64,000 nt of DNA from positions 399,069 to 463,068 of the forward strand of contig LSYV01000001.1 of the NCBI GenBank assembly GCA_001584585.1. The letters are read 5' to 3'. The notes below the pieces were generated by a model. That model saw only the letters and a program-made list of their open reading frames with translations. It was not told the origin of the DNA and searched no databases. Made by a program: the position numbers and the translations under genes. This document shows positions 10,262 through 20,690 of the stretch, piece after piece. Position 1 is the stretch's first letter. Every line of letters begins with the position of its first letter. The DNA is from Gonium pectorale. Its lineage: Eukaryota; Chlorophyta; Chlorophyceae; Chlamydomonadales; Volvocaceae.

Positions 10262-10955
10262 GGGGCTTTGTGATGCCCGTTCTGAGCTTTTCGTGGTTTT
10301 GATCAGAGTGCGACTGGCAGCCAGCACTCTCCCGGCGGCTTCGTGCTGGGGGGGGGGGAGTGCCAGCCATCCACTCGGTGCAGTTGCCGACGCAATTCCG
10401 ACCGTCGTCGCCCGCCTGCAAACAAGACTAATCGCACATGTCGACATGGCACCCCCGCGCGCGGTCGCCCCCAACAGTCCTCCACAGCCGCAGTGTGTCG
10501 GTGACTGCTTGCCTTTGCCGTCTTCGCCGACTCACCGTCTCGGCCTCGCGCAGGTCCAGCCGAATGTGCACCTCCGCCCCGGCCGCTGCGGTTCGCAGCG
10601 CCGACACAGTGCGGAATCCCATGGCCGTTGCTGTGCCATCAGTATTGTACAGCCCCGGCAGCTGCAGCTCCTCAAGTCCCGGCAGCTGCTCGCAGGGCTG
10701 GTACCGGCCCAGAAGCGCCGCTTCGTCCAGAGAGCCCTCTGATGCCGACATAGTCTCGCCAATTTATTTTTTTGTGACAGTGTGGAGTTTATTTCCTATG
10801 TCGTGCGGGCGAAAACGCAAAAGACGCCAATCGTACCGATTAAGTTCCCTTTGTTTGTGATTGTTACTTTGTGGTAATTGCCCGCAAGGCCCTGGAGCGC
10901 GCCTGAAGCTCGCGGCCTACTTTGAACGCTTGACGTTCCGGCGCGTTCCCTCCGC

Positions 10956-11449
10956 GCGTTCCGCAACTCCATGTCTTCCTGGCCTTCCATGCCTTCCATG
11001 CCACCTTGCAACTTCGAGCTTCTCTTCCTTCTACATCACTCACACGCTGCCCTGCGGCCGGCAGTCACGTCGGCCCAACCGCTGTCGCGCCCGCTCCGCT
11101 CCTTCCCTTTGCGTCCTACGCATCCTGTGGTACCCGCCCCCTTGTTCCAGCTTCTCTTCCTTCTAATCCTTTTTCGTTTTGTGCACTGTGACAGCTGTTC
11201 CCGCGTTCCGCAACTCCATGTCTTCCTGGCCTTCCATGCCTTCCATGCCACCTTGCCAGTTCCAGCTTCTCTTCCTTGTACATCACTCACACGCTGCCCT
11301 GCGGCCGGCCGTCACGTCGGCCCAACCGCTGTCACGCCCTCTCCGCTCCTTACCTTTGCGTTCTACGCACCAAGCCCCAAGTAGTATCCAGCTTCTCTTT
11401 CTCTTCCATCTAGCCTTTTTCGTTTTGTGCTCTCTGACAGCTGTCACGC
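10956..11449 (+). repeat. two tandem copies of a ~247-bp unit, 3' non-coding part of the element
   Basis: GCGTTCCGCAACTCCATG starts unit 1 at 10956 and unit 2 at 11203, a period of 247. Both contain TCTTCCTGGCCTTCC repeats, the block CTGCGGCCGGC(A/C)GTCACGTCG, and end in CTTTTTCGTTTTGTGC plus a GACAGCTG motif. Divergence between units is visible but low. Confidence 0.85.
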
Positions 11450-11643
11450 GTACAGTTTCAGCTTATCTTCCTTATGACAGCTGTCACGCGTCCTGTTTCA
11501 GCTTCTCTTCCTTTTAAGACAGCACCACGTTAGTTGGCGTGACAGCTGTCACGCTATCTCATGTGGTCGCCATGTGAAGGAAGAGAAGCTGGAACAGGAC
11601 GCGTGACAGCTGTCAGAAGGAAGACAAGCTGAAACTGAACGCG
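11436..11643. repeat. nested inverted repeat with four TGACAGCTGTCA palindromes
   Basis: Two short units in direct order (11436-11475 and 11476-11513) reappear in reverse complement in reverse order (11577-11614 and 11616-11643). The inner pair matches at all but one of 38 positions. The arms enclose about 63 bases. Perfect palindromes TGACAGCTGTCA occur at 11435-11446, 11475-11486, 11540-11551 and 11604-11615. The transcript could fold into a long hairpin that straddles the start of the 3' terminal repeat. Confidence 0.85.
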
Positions 11644-12090
11644 CAGAACTGTTGGCAGTTGGTTGGGAAACCGTTGGGTTTGGCCCCTTCGGTTAGCACT
11701 CGTGGCTTGGTTTCCGTGTGCCGCCTTGAGAGCGAGCACTATTATTGGCATTTCGATTACTGTTTGTGTGTATCGGGGTTCGGCCGTGCTAGGTATGACC
11801 TGGGCGGGTTCCCCTGGAGCGTTCAGTCTGGCGAGAAGGCCAGCGTCAGTGCGAGACCAGTTATCTGCGTCTCGCACTCTGTGGTATTAAGACACTGAGT
11901 AGCACACGGAACGCAGAACCGTGCCGAGGACTCGTGAACTCCTATTTGTAACCTTTCGCGTCGCAACTTGCGAGCACGGACGCCCTTACCTGGAGGCAGC
12001 TGAAGCTAGCCAGTCCTACCTAGGGTGCGTAGCCTTCCCAGTGCCAGCCATCCACATCAGCTAGACAGCACCACGTTAGTTGGCGTGACA
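11517..12090 (+). repeat. 28-bp direct repeats 546 bp apart
   Basis: AGACAGCACCACGTTAGTTG plus GCGTGACA is identical at 11517-11544 and 12063-12090. This is too long for a target-site duplication. It may mark a duplicated LTR edge or a truncated tandem LTR. Confidence 0.8.
11547..11732 (+). repeat. 3' terminal repeat of the gypsy element
   Basis: This is the counterpart of 446-578, with an additional internal block at about 11574-11636 made of the inverted-repeat arm. Sequence beyond CTTGAGAG (11733 onward) has no match in the 5' leader. Confidence 0.55.
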
Positions 12091-12785
12091 TCATGATAAT
12101 CTACGAGGGCTGGCGGTGCGCCTCGCAACGCAACTAGAGCTCCAAGCGGCAGCGCGGCAGCGGGCCCAGCTACATGCCGCTTTTGAGTGTGAGGCGCGGG
12201 AACAACCGTCGCCGGACCCCGGTATATCGCCGCCCAGCCTTCAGGGCGCACGCCGACCTAGAAACCGCTGGGCGCCAACAGACCGGTGGCAGAGCCGACG
12301 ACACCGCACACCGCCCAGGCACCACACACGTGCGCCCAGCCAGGTGACTAAGACGCCCTGGTGATGGTGGCTGTGCAGGTGTGCCCGAAGATGTGGCACT
12401 CCCTTCTCTGTTGGGCAGCTTCACACTTGTACCCTGTCTCTCCATGAGCTCCATGCTGGGTGCCACTCCCCCCACGGGTGCATCAGCGCCCTACGTTGAG
12501 CACTTTTCAATCGCATAAGCCAAGCCTGCAATGGTGTACGACACAGCATGTCGAGTCTGCGCTCCAGCTGTTGGTCCGCGAATGCCATGATAACGCAAAG
12601 CGTTTCCCCCTTCACACTATGCCCAGACATAACGACAGCAACTCTCGCGCCGCCTAGCCGCACTGACGCGGCAATCGGCCTACCGCTTGAAGCCGCACCG
12701 TCACCGCCACGGCGTGCACAGGTGGTACCAGGTGGATCCTTGGTCCACGGACATCCGCTGTGCCGCCGCTGGTTCGGCCCCTGTG
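12091..12785. other. intergenic, no gene recognised
   Basis: This stretch lies between the gypsy element and the 3' end of eEFSec. Open frames here show no recognisable motif. It presumably includes the eEFSec 3' UTR; no clear TGTAA was found on the minus strand. Confidence 0.5.
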
Positions 12786-15700
12786 CTATTGTCGGAGCAC
12801 CTTCTTGGCATTGGGGTCGAAGATGTACCGCTTGCAGCGCAGCGTCACCACATTGTCCTCCGCGCTCCGGCCCTCGGCAGCCAGCCCGTTTTGAAAGTGG
12901 ACCTAGGGACGTGGGGCGTGTCGGGGCAGTCACGTCAGGCACCTTTCGGATGCGCGGCGGGCCGGTGGCTAGTAGCGCGCCCGGCGGCACACAGTCTTCG
13001 AGGCAGGCAGGGGGCAAGGGTTGAAGCCCTTTCGCAAATAGACCTGCTTAGCCAGCTATCCCAGCGGGCCTTCTGCCCTGGGAGTCCGTGTCCTTGTGGG
13101 TGGGCAGATTAAAGTACGCCGCTGCTTGCGGACAAATCAGCGGCAGGAAGCCCTTGGCCGTTGGCCCCCTTACTCGCCTTGAGCTTGCCTGACTTCCCGA
13201 ACGACCCCTCGATGACGCCCTCCTCACCCCGGCCCGTGAATACCTGCAGCGAGGACGGGGGCGGCGGGAAGGCTAGCCAGCCGCACGAGTCGCAGGGGTG
13301 CGCACTGGACCTGAGACCTTAACCGGGCTCTAACCGAGGGGCTAACCCCCGGGCTACCCCGGCCGCACGAAAGCGCCCCGCCGGTGCGTACGAAAGCGCT
13401 TCAGCGCCATTCCTGTGCGTCTTGCCTGGACGTGGCCAGGCCCGGTCCGGTCCAGTCTAGCCAACACAACTCCTGGTCCCTCCACCAGCCCCGTTTGCCC
13501 CGCCCGCACCGCTCCTCGCCCTCCGCTTCCGAGTCTCGCCCTCCACCTTGTCCCGCCCCGCCCGGCGCCCCCCCCCCCCGATTCACGAACCTTAAGCCCC
13601 GCGAACACCGCCACGTCGCTCTCCTTCTTGATCAGCCCGCGCACGATGGCGGTTGCCCCGTCCGGCTGCAGCCGCTCGATCACCCCGCTGCGGCTCTTGA
13701 GCTTGAACAGGCGCAGGGTGGCAAGCTCCTCGGGGCGGGAGGGGTCCACCAGCCGGACAAGTCGGCCGTAGAAGGCCAGCCTGCAGCCGGAGCGGGCGTG
13801 GGTAGAGGCGCAAGGGCGAGGGTGTGAGACGGGGCGGCTGATCTGTGAGGGTTGAGTCGGAAACGAAGTTCGAGTGGCAGGTACCAGGTTAGACCTGTGC
13901 GCTGCACGGACACAGGGGCAGGCATGAGAGGGACCAGGCGGGATCAGCACAGCGCGGCGCGGCAGATCAGGGTACAGCCGGGGGGTGCTTGCGCACCTGC
14001 ACGCCACCACCGCATGCGCGCCTCCAGCGCCGCCCTCACCTGCACGCCTCCCCGTGGATATCCGCATCAAACTTGGCCCCGATCACCAGGGCGTCCTGCG
14101 GCGACGGGGGCAGCGGCGGCGCTTGAGGAGGGACGCGCGAGAGCAGGGCTGGAGAGGAAGAGGGCACAGCAGGCAACAGCCGGTAGGGGTTTGGGGCCGG
14201 TAGGGGTTTGGGGCGTCGCAAGCTAATGTTCCTATACTGATGGGTAAGGGAGATGCTCTTGGCCTCCTCAATACCCTGGTTGCCAGCTACAAACCAGGTC
14301 CCAGTCTCGCCACCACCGCGCGCTGACCGCGCCCCTCCAGGAGCTGCAAACGTGCACGCGGTGCAGCTGTCGGTCCCGTCGGCCCCCTGGTCGAAGAGCC
14401 GTATGCCCCCCCCGTGCCTGCTCTTTCTCCTGCCCCTTATCCTCCTCCGTCCTCCCCCAGTCGCCCGCTCCCTCTGCCCGCCTCGTCCCCCTCCGCCACA
14501 CCCGGGGGGCGGTGACGGCCTGGTCGAACTGCAGGAGCACCCACTGCGGCCCGAAGTGCCGGTCCTCCTCGCCCTCGCCTTCCGCCTCAGCCTCCGACCC
14601 GCCCTCGCCGGCCGCGGGCTGCTTCGCCGGCTGCCCGGGCTGCGGCCCCGCGGCTTGCGGTCGCCCCTCCAGGCCGTACAGCTCGTCCTAGGGCAGGAGG
14701 AGTGGAGCAGAGGGAAGGGCGGGTCATAGGAGAAGGATCGAGGCAGAGGCTGAGGGTGGGGACGCCAGACGCGTCGCGCCACCGACACCGCACGCGAGCA
14801 GGTACCACGCAGGCAGGCAGGCAGACTTCGGGCCTGCAGGCCGTGGCCAGCCCATCCGGCCAAAGCCAAAGGGCCAGTTTCGGGCCAGGGGGCGCAACAG
14901 CAGCGGGGCACACGGACCCCATGCCCACCCCAGCTGCCGCCTGCCACCGCCCCGGATACCTGGTATAGGTAGTCCCTCGCCGCGTCAAAGGCCATGGGGG
15001 TGCCCTGCGCCGCCATGGCCGCCAGGTTGGCAATGCTGGCGGCCAGCGCGGCAGCGCGCGGCAGCCCAGCCCCGTCCGGGGTGCCGAAGAAGGTGAGGCC
15101 CGCCATGACGGTGGAGTGGCCCACAGACACGTGGAAGCGGGCACGGCTGGGCACGCGACCTAGGGAGCGGGGAGGGGCAGGGGGCCGAGCAGCAGCAACA
15201 GCCGGAGTGAGGCTCGTCCGCCGATCCCGCGCAGGCTCCGGCACCGAACAGACAGGGGGCGGCCAGCGGGCGCCTCCTGGGCCCCAGCCCCGCTTGCGGC
15301 GCGAACTCCGCGTTGCTTGCTTCCCGCCCCCGCCCCCCCCCCAGCATCCGCGCCTTCTGACCTGCATAGAACCGGATTTTCTCCACCGCTGCCACCGCCC
15401 CTCTGAAGGTGGGCACGGTGCCGGGCGCGCACGCCAGCCCCCGCTCAAGCAGTCCCGCGTCCAGCTGCGTGACGCATATGCCCACCCGATCGCCCTGCAC
15501 CGCGCGCTGCACCGGGCTGCGGAACATCTGGATGCTCCGGACCGGGCGGGTCAGCTTGAGCACGGGCAGCTCCAGGGGGTCGTTCACGGAGACAGAGCCC
15601 TGGCGGTGGGAGCGGGGGCGGGTCTCGGGCGGTGACGGGAGAGGAGGGGAGGGGCGTCGGCGTTGGTGGCGCTGCGAGGGAGGAGCAGCGACGTTCGGCG

Positions 15701-18265
15701 CAGAGCAGAGGCACCTGGCGGCCCCCCATTCCGGCCGCCTGGCCACGTGCCGCTGGCCGACGACATGCTTGCCGCCCCGAGCCGCCCAGGTCCCAGTCAA
15801 TCCGATGCCGATACCATTCACGCCTCCCTCCCTCCCTCCCCCCTTGCGCGCACCGCGCTGGACATGCGCTCTGCAGCAGCCGTCGCCTCGCCGGCATCGC
15901 TTCGAAACCCCGCCCGCAGCTCCCAGCCCCCAGCCCCCAGCCCCGGGTGACCCCCACCTGCAGCACGGTGCCCGTGAGCACGCTGCCCTGCCCCTTTATG
16001 GGGAAGCAGTGGTCAATGGCGAACAGGAAGGGCCCGCTGACGGCGCGGGGGGCGGGCGGCACCAGCCCAACCAGCGCAGCACGCAGGTCGTCCAGCCCCA
16101 GAGCGGCAGCGCCGGGCTGGCCGGCTGGGGGCGCAAGCGGCCGAGGGTGGCGCCGGGTGGGGCAGGGTGATCAGCAGCGGCGAGGGACCGGGTGCCCAGC
16201 GGCGTAGGCGGCGCTGTGTCTACAGGACGCAAGATGGCAGTGTCAAGGACAGCGGTGCTTCCCGGAGTTCCACCCTCGCAGAGCTCCCGTCGCCCAATAG
16301 ACGCTGTACCACAATCGGGGCCAACTGCGGACCCGGCTGCGCTGGTCGGCGGCCAGCCTACGGCCTACGGCCGCCGCCAGCGCCGTGCCTGCCCGCCAGC
16401 CTTCCCGTCAGTCCCCCATCTCTTCCCCCCTGCCCTGCCCCACCCGGTTTTGCAGACACGGGAATCATGGTGACCCCGGCAAACTTGGTCATGGCGAAGG
16501 TGGCTCCTAGCCGCTTGATGGCCCGCCGGACAGCTTTTGGCCGCTCCTGCTCGGGCTGCAACAGGTCCACCTGCGGACGGGGCGGCGCGGGACGGCGCGC
16601 AGCAGCGATAGATAGCGCGCAACTCGGTTGTGGAGCAGCACTGGTTGACGTCACCTCACCTCTCATCGCACTTCGTCAGTGTCTGATTCGCCCCCGCCGG
16701 GGCCGCTGCTTCGTTTGCACGCTCTCCCTGTCCAGGTCGCCGCCCTGCGCCTGTTGCCCACCCCTTTACCTAGCTAGCATTCCCCTCTCCTCCCTTTCCC
16801 CCGTCCTCCCCTCTCATCCCGCTTCCTGCCCTCTCCTGCCCTCTCCTCCCCAACCATACCTTGTTCAGCGCCACCACCATGCGACTGGTGGCTACCTCTC
16901 CCACCACCAAGCATTCGGCAGTCTGCGTCTGAAGGCCTGGGGAGGTGGGGGGGCAGTGGCAGGGGCGTTTTTCGCTGAGGCCGCCGAGGCCGATCAGTTG
17001 GCAGGCGTACACTCGGCGGGCTGGGCTGGGCTGGCGGCAACCACCAGCCTGGGCCTGCTCCCGACAGCTACTGCGGCCCCTGATCGGTTCCCGGCTTGGA
17101 CCCGCTGTCCGATCCGCCGCCGCTTCTACCATCGTCTTTGGTGGGCACCGCCCCCCAGACACGGCAGACGCGGCAGACACTCAGCGTCGGTCACGTGCAG
17201 GGCTCCTCCCATCCCTCGGGCACGGGACCCCGGCCGTCGAGGGAGGCCCGAGCCCACCATTTTACCCCCACCCCACCCCACCCCAACCCCGAAACTGTGC
17301 CAGCGCTGCTCGCTCGTCGCTGACGTCGCAGTTTCACAGGTCGCCAACAGCCACGCCAAGACCGCCACAAGCTCTTCTATTGCGTTTGTATGCGATTCGG
17401 TGTCCGCGACGCGACCCGTTTCCCTTCTTGTCCCGGCCCCAGCCCTCTCCCCTCCCCCCCCCACACACAATCCGCACCCTTTGTGACGTCCACCACGAGC
17501 ACCATCATGTCTATGATCTGCACCCCGCCAATGATGGTGCGGATGAGCGACGCGTGGCCGGGGCAGTCCACAAGCGTAAACTGTAGCTCATCGTACGGCA
17601 GGTGGGACAGGTGTGGGGGGAGGGGGACCTGCAAGGGGGAGGGGCAGACGTGGAGCGGAGGGAGGGAGGGAGGGGGAGGGGCAGCGGCAGCAGCATACCC
17701 AACATAGGCGGCACATCACCGCACAGGCACCGCGGGGGAGGCTTCTCACAAAACCAGTGTAGCCCTCGGCGCTGCAGGGGGTCTGGCCGCCCTTGGGCAC
17801 TGCAGCGCCAACCCGCTGCTCGCGCGCCCGTAAGCACTCCGGGACAACGCGAGACGCGTGCCTTAGCCCACAAACGCGGATCACGAATGAGTACTCCCGG
17901 CCCTGCAGCTCGACGCCACATGTGTACCCTGACGGTGCACCAAGAACCCTGGTTTTGCGTGGGCGGCGTTTCCCCAGTATCCTAGCGTACTCCACACCCA
18001 TGGGTACAGCCTTCAGACCCACAGTTGCTGTGTCCTTACTGTGAAGGCGGAGAAGCCCAGGTCCAGAGTGATACCCCGCTCCTTGCTCTGGGGATGCTTG
18101 TCCAGCGCAGCAGTGGACAGCTGAGTAGACAGCGCGGCAACTGCAGGAAGTCTGGATTCAGAGCACGGTGGATCTTGGCTATCCGCCTGCTTGCTTACCG
18201 AGGCTGGTCTTCCCAGAATCGACATGCCCCAGCACACCAACATTAATGTTAAGGACGCGCTTCAT
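12786..18265 (-). CDS. EEFSEC: selenocysteine-specific translation elongation factor eEFSec (SelB-like)
   Basis: Thirteen exons on the minus strand: 18265-18199, 18140-18040, 17628-17478, 16936-16860, 16570-16444, 16124-15958, 15599-15362, 15159-14960, 14687-14502, 14095-14040, 13780-13591, 13243-13178, 12902-12786. The phases agree and give 558 residues. It binds GTP and delivers Sec-tRNA to UGA codons on cytosolic ribosomes. G1 is GHVDSGKT (13-20), G3 is DCPGH (55-59) with the family-typical ASLIRTIIGGVQIID, and G4 is NKVD (109-112). Domain II carries GPFLFAIDHCFPIKGQGSVLTGTVL, the middle region has HVSVGHSTVM, and LVIGAKFDADIHGEACRLAF with the C-terminal CKRYIFDPNAKKVL are SelB/eEFSec signatures. 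Length is close to animal homologues (about 590). Intron 12 appears to be GC-AG. The first exon ends right after the P-loop. Identification is firm; boundaries of exons 6 and 9 are slightly less certain. Confidence 0.93.
13300..13375 (-). repeat. tRNA-like (SINE-like) segment inside an eEFSec intron
   Basis: Read on the minus strand, the intron between exons 11 and 12 contains TTAGCCCCTCGGTTAGAGC, resembling a pol III A box, then GGTCTCAGGTCC, a poor B box. It could be a worn tRNA-derived SINE. No poly(A) or target duplication was identified. Confidence 0.3.
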
Positions 18266-18758
18266 GACTCGTCTCTTCAGTTCTTATCATTGACGGTTGT
18301 GCCGATAGTGCTTAAGGACACAAGCACGAAAGGGCATGAGCAGGAGTTGTGTCATCCATCAGGATTCCTGCCAACATCAGCATCAGCAACGAAAAGTTTA
18401 CCATTCCCTTAAGCTCGGCCCGGAGCTCAGGCCGGAGTGCCGACAGTAGGTTTCGGAGGCGCCTGTGAGGCTGTCTGCACCTGGTTTGCGTGCTTTGTGT
18501 TGTCACGCAGAAGTCCGTCCGCCGTCTCCCCCTGTCTAACTTTTGGTAGTCAGCTTGTATCGGGGTTCCTCTGGGGGACGCGGATGGAATCCGGGTGCGT
18601 GTCCGGGTGATTGGGTAGAGGGGACTCCCGGGTGAGATCAACAAGATCAACATTGGTGGGCTGAGCGGGGTGGGTGGGTGGTCTGGTGCAGCTACGATGG
18701 CTAGTAGGCTGCTCAGGTCCGAAGGTAAGCCGCGAAGGTCTCTGAAGGCTGCGTACGG
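18266..18758. other. eEFSec upstream region, no gene recognised
   Basis: It probably holds the eEFSec 5' UTR and promoter. No other gene signature was found. Confidence 0.5.
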
Positions 18759-19164
18759 TCAGCGTCGTAGAAGGCGTGCGGCGAATATTTGTAGGAGCTG
18801 GCCATACGTGCGAAGCAGATTGCGCTGGGAGTATCCGCTGCTATGGAAAGCCTGGATGGCACGGGCCATTTGGAAGGTGAATTTGTTGGGGTCGGTGATG
18901 AAGCGCCTTAAACGGTGGACCTGGCTGGCAAGGAGGGCACGCTTGATGGGCAGATTGACGTTGCTGCCTGCAGCAATGAGCCGCGTGAGGCGGAGGCCCT
19001 GGAAGCTGGGCTGATCGGGTTTGTCGTAGACCCCGGTGAGGAGGCGGGCTGTAATCTGCATGAGGATGTTCATCAATGGCAGAGCATCGGTCCCTAGATG
19101 GGATATTGGGGATGCCGTTGTTGACTCGGCTTGGAGGCAGGCAGGGTGCGTGTGGCCGTGGGTG
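18759..19164 (-). pseudogene. retroelement reverse-transcriptase remnant (thumb-like region)
   Basis: The open frame on the minus strand encodes TRLIAAGSNVNLPIKRAL, HRLRRFITDPNKFTFQ and FHSSGYSQRNLLRTY. The spacing (small residues, then RLRR, then a GY-x-x-R-L-L motif) resembles the segment C-terminal to the catalytic palm in non-LTR or Penelope-like reverse transcriptases. No catalytic YXDD box is present, and a short dispersed element abuts it at 19167. Class is uncertain. Confidence 0.35.
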
Positions 19165-19166
19165 TG

Positions 19167-19322
19167 AAAAAAGAGAAACCTGCACAGAAAGAGGGAACCC
19201 GCCTCTACGGCCATATACGCCCGAAGGCGCGACGTTTCCAGTAGGGCGGGCGGGTACAGAGCAAGACATGTGACGTTCGTCCCGCCCCCCAAAAAACCGG
19301 CCAACCAGCTTACCCGATGTGT
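19167..19322 (+). repeat. short dispersed element, subfamily B
   Basis: It starts AAAAAAGAGAAACCTGCACAG and has the core GCCTCTACGG(C/T)CATA, hairpin CGCCCGAAGGCG, ACGTTTCCA(G/A)TAGGGCGGGCGGGTACAGAGCAAGACATG. It matches the copy at 42054-42208 along its length, including the right tail GACGTTCGTCCCG. Confidence 0.85.
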
Positions 19323-19805
19323 GGTACATCCAAGCAGGCCGCGGGATTCCTGGTCGCGCCGCAGGGGGTGCGTCAGGTGAGCGTTGCTGAGGGAGAGCAG
19401 TTCGGATGTCGGGAATGCGCTGGAGGGGTTATTTATTTCATATGCAGGCAGGGAGCTGGAAAGGAGTCCATGCGGAATCGATGGCCGCAATCGGAGTTGC
19501 GGTCGGACGCTGGGTGCTCAGCGAGGCGCAGTCCACGATTGTGTGAAATCGGCTTAGGTTAAAAGGTTACAGGTACCCGTCAAAGCCTGTGTGGCCATGG
19601 GTAGATTGAAAGTAGATAGTCCGAGGGCCAACTCCCTCCCAGGCAAGCCAGCATCTCGGGACTCAGATTAATGGTCCAGCATCAACTACTCCCTCCAAGG
19701 CAAGCAGCATCCGCCAGACAAGTAACTGGCTTTGCAATGTGTAAACACGATGCAGCAACCACCACATCCAAACCTCACACCACTCACCCCCGAAGCCGAA
19801 CGGGG
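19323..19805. other. no gene recognised
   Basis: Only short open frames without recognisable motifs; possibly the continuation of the retroelement remnant. Confidence 0.45.
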
Positions 19806-19877
19806 GGGTGTCCGTGGGAGTCGAACCCACGACCTCGAGATCGCAATCAAGTGGATCCGAGGCGTTCCGACCACACC
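19806..19877 (-). pseudogene. tRNA-like pseudogene
   Basis: On the minus strand a perfect T arm, GTGGG-TTCGACT-CCCAC, includes a consensus pol III B box (GGTTCGACTCC). A 3-bp D stem (GGA/TCC) and an acceptor pairing of GGTGT with ACACC are also present. The anticodon arm pairs CTTGA with TCGAG but leaves an 8-nt loop (TTGCGATC), and the inner two acceptor pairs fail. A functional tRNA is unlikely; a tRNA relic or SINE head is more likely. Confidence 0.4.
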
Positions 19878-20274
19878 TTAGGGGAGATGAGCACGCAGGA
19901 GCAGAGGTTGGGCCTGCATAGGGGAGGGAGGCGAGTATAAGAGTACAGATAAATCGGCGGGGCATAGGAGCGTAGATTGGAAAGGGTCAGATCAACGCAT
20001 CGCCACGCGAGGTAGAGCAGGTCCGCCTATCGGGGTTGAGTGGGGTCCCATCCCATCATGCAGCGACAGTGCTGCAAACCCGCAATCATGTTTGCCATCA
20101 GCAACCGGGGCCCAGTCAAATAGCCGCAGGTCTCTCGACACGTCCTGAACTAGCAGTACCCAAGAAACAGCACCAAGACACACCCGGATGCACGGCAGCT
20201 CACTTCGGTCCGTACAACCGCACCTGTACCACGTTGCTTCTAACCTGTCATGTCCGTTCGACTTGCTTGGATCC

Positions 20275-20690
20275 AATCCTTCGACATACGGTTCGGATAA
20301 CGTGCAATCGTGCGGGGAAACATCAATACACAGGGATCCGGCAGGGGCCAAAACCAGCACCGACCTGCTGGCACACTGACGAAAGCAGTTGCCGCTAGAG
20401 CTGACATGAGTACGTGCAAGGTCATCAGCTGGAAGCCGTATAGAACCTTGCCTGGGCGGAAGCTCAAGCAATGAGGCCTGCATGATGACTTGCAGGAAAG
20501 GCAGGAAGGTACTTTGGCACACCGATAAAAGTCCTTGGCTGCACTTCTGGGTCCCAATGCTATGAGACTAAGGCTCAGATGGAAACTCTGGTCAGCCAAC
20601 CTGCCAACCAGCCTGCGCGGTCTGTGGGGCTTCTAATGTCCGACAGTCATCAGGCGCATGCATGGGCAACCAGCCATGCGCGCAGCCCGT
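20275..20690 (+). repeat. dispersed repeat R3, copy 1
   Basis: It shares long blocks with 25385-25470 and 26130-26470, for example GGGAAACATCAATA, ATCCGGCAGGGGC, AAAGCAGTTGCCG, ATGAGTACGTGCAAGGTCAT, GGGCGGAAGCTCAAGCAAT, TACTTTGGCACAC and CTGTGGGGCTTCT. The two copies are moderately diverged. No coding potential was recognised. Confidence 0.75.

Larger units (their letters stand above)
446..12090 (+). mobile_element. Ty3/gypsy-type LTR retrotransposon, decayed
   Basis: The domain order on the + strand is gag with zinc-knuckle-like motifs, retropepsin-like segment, reverse transcriptase, RNase H, a C5-methyltransferase-like segment, integrase zinc finger, DDE integrase core, PHD finger and a C-terminal extension. 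RT-RNase H-integrase order is that of the Ty3/gypsy group. Short terminal repeats sit at 446-578 and 11547-11732. The coding path crosses frames near 4066-4078, near 5345-5365 and near 8290-8300 and meets one in-frame TAG at 7012-7014, so this copy is probably inactive unless some of these are recoding sites. The 3' boundary is uncertain: 12090 is the end of a 28-bp direct repeat whose other copy is at 11517-11544. Confidence 0.8.

Noticed and set aside
14036..15448. 470-codon open frame on the minus strand
   Set aside because: It runs through several eEFSec exons and introns; only the exon parts match eEFSec, the rest is GC-rich read-through.
16167..17486. 439-codon open frame on the plus strand
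   Set aside because: Antisense to eEFSec exons and introns; Pro/Arg/Ser-rich low-complexity translation typical of shadow frames.
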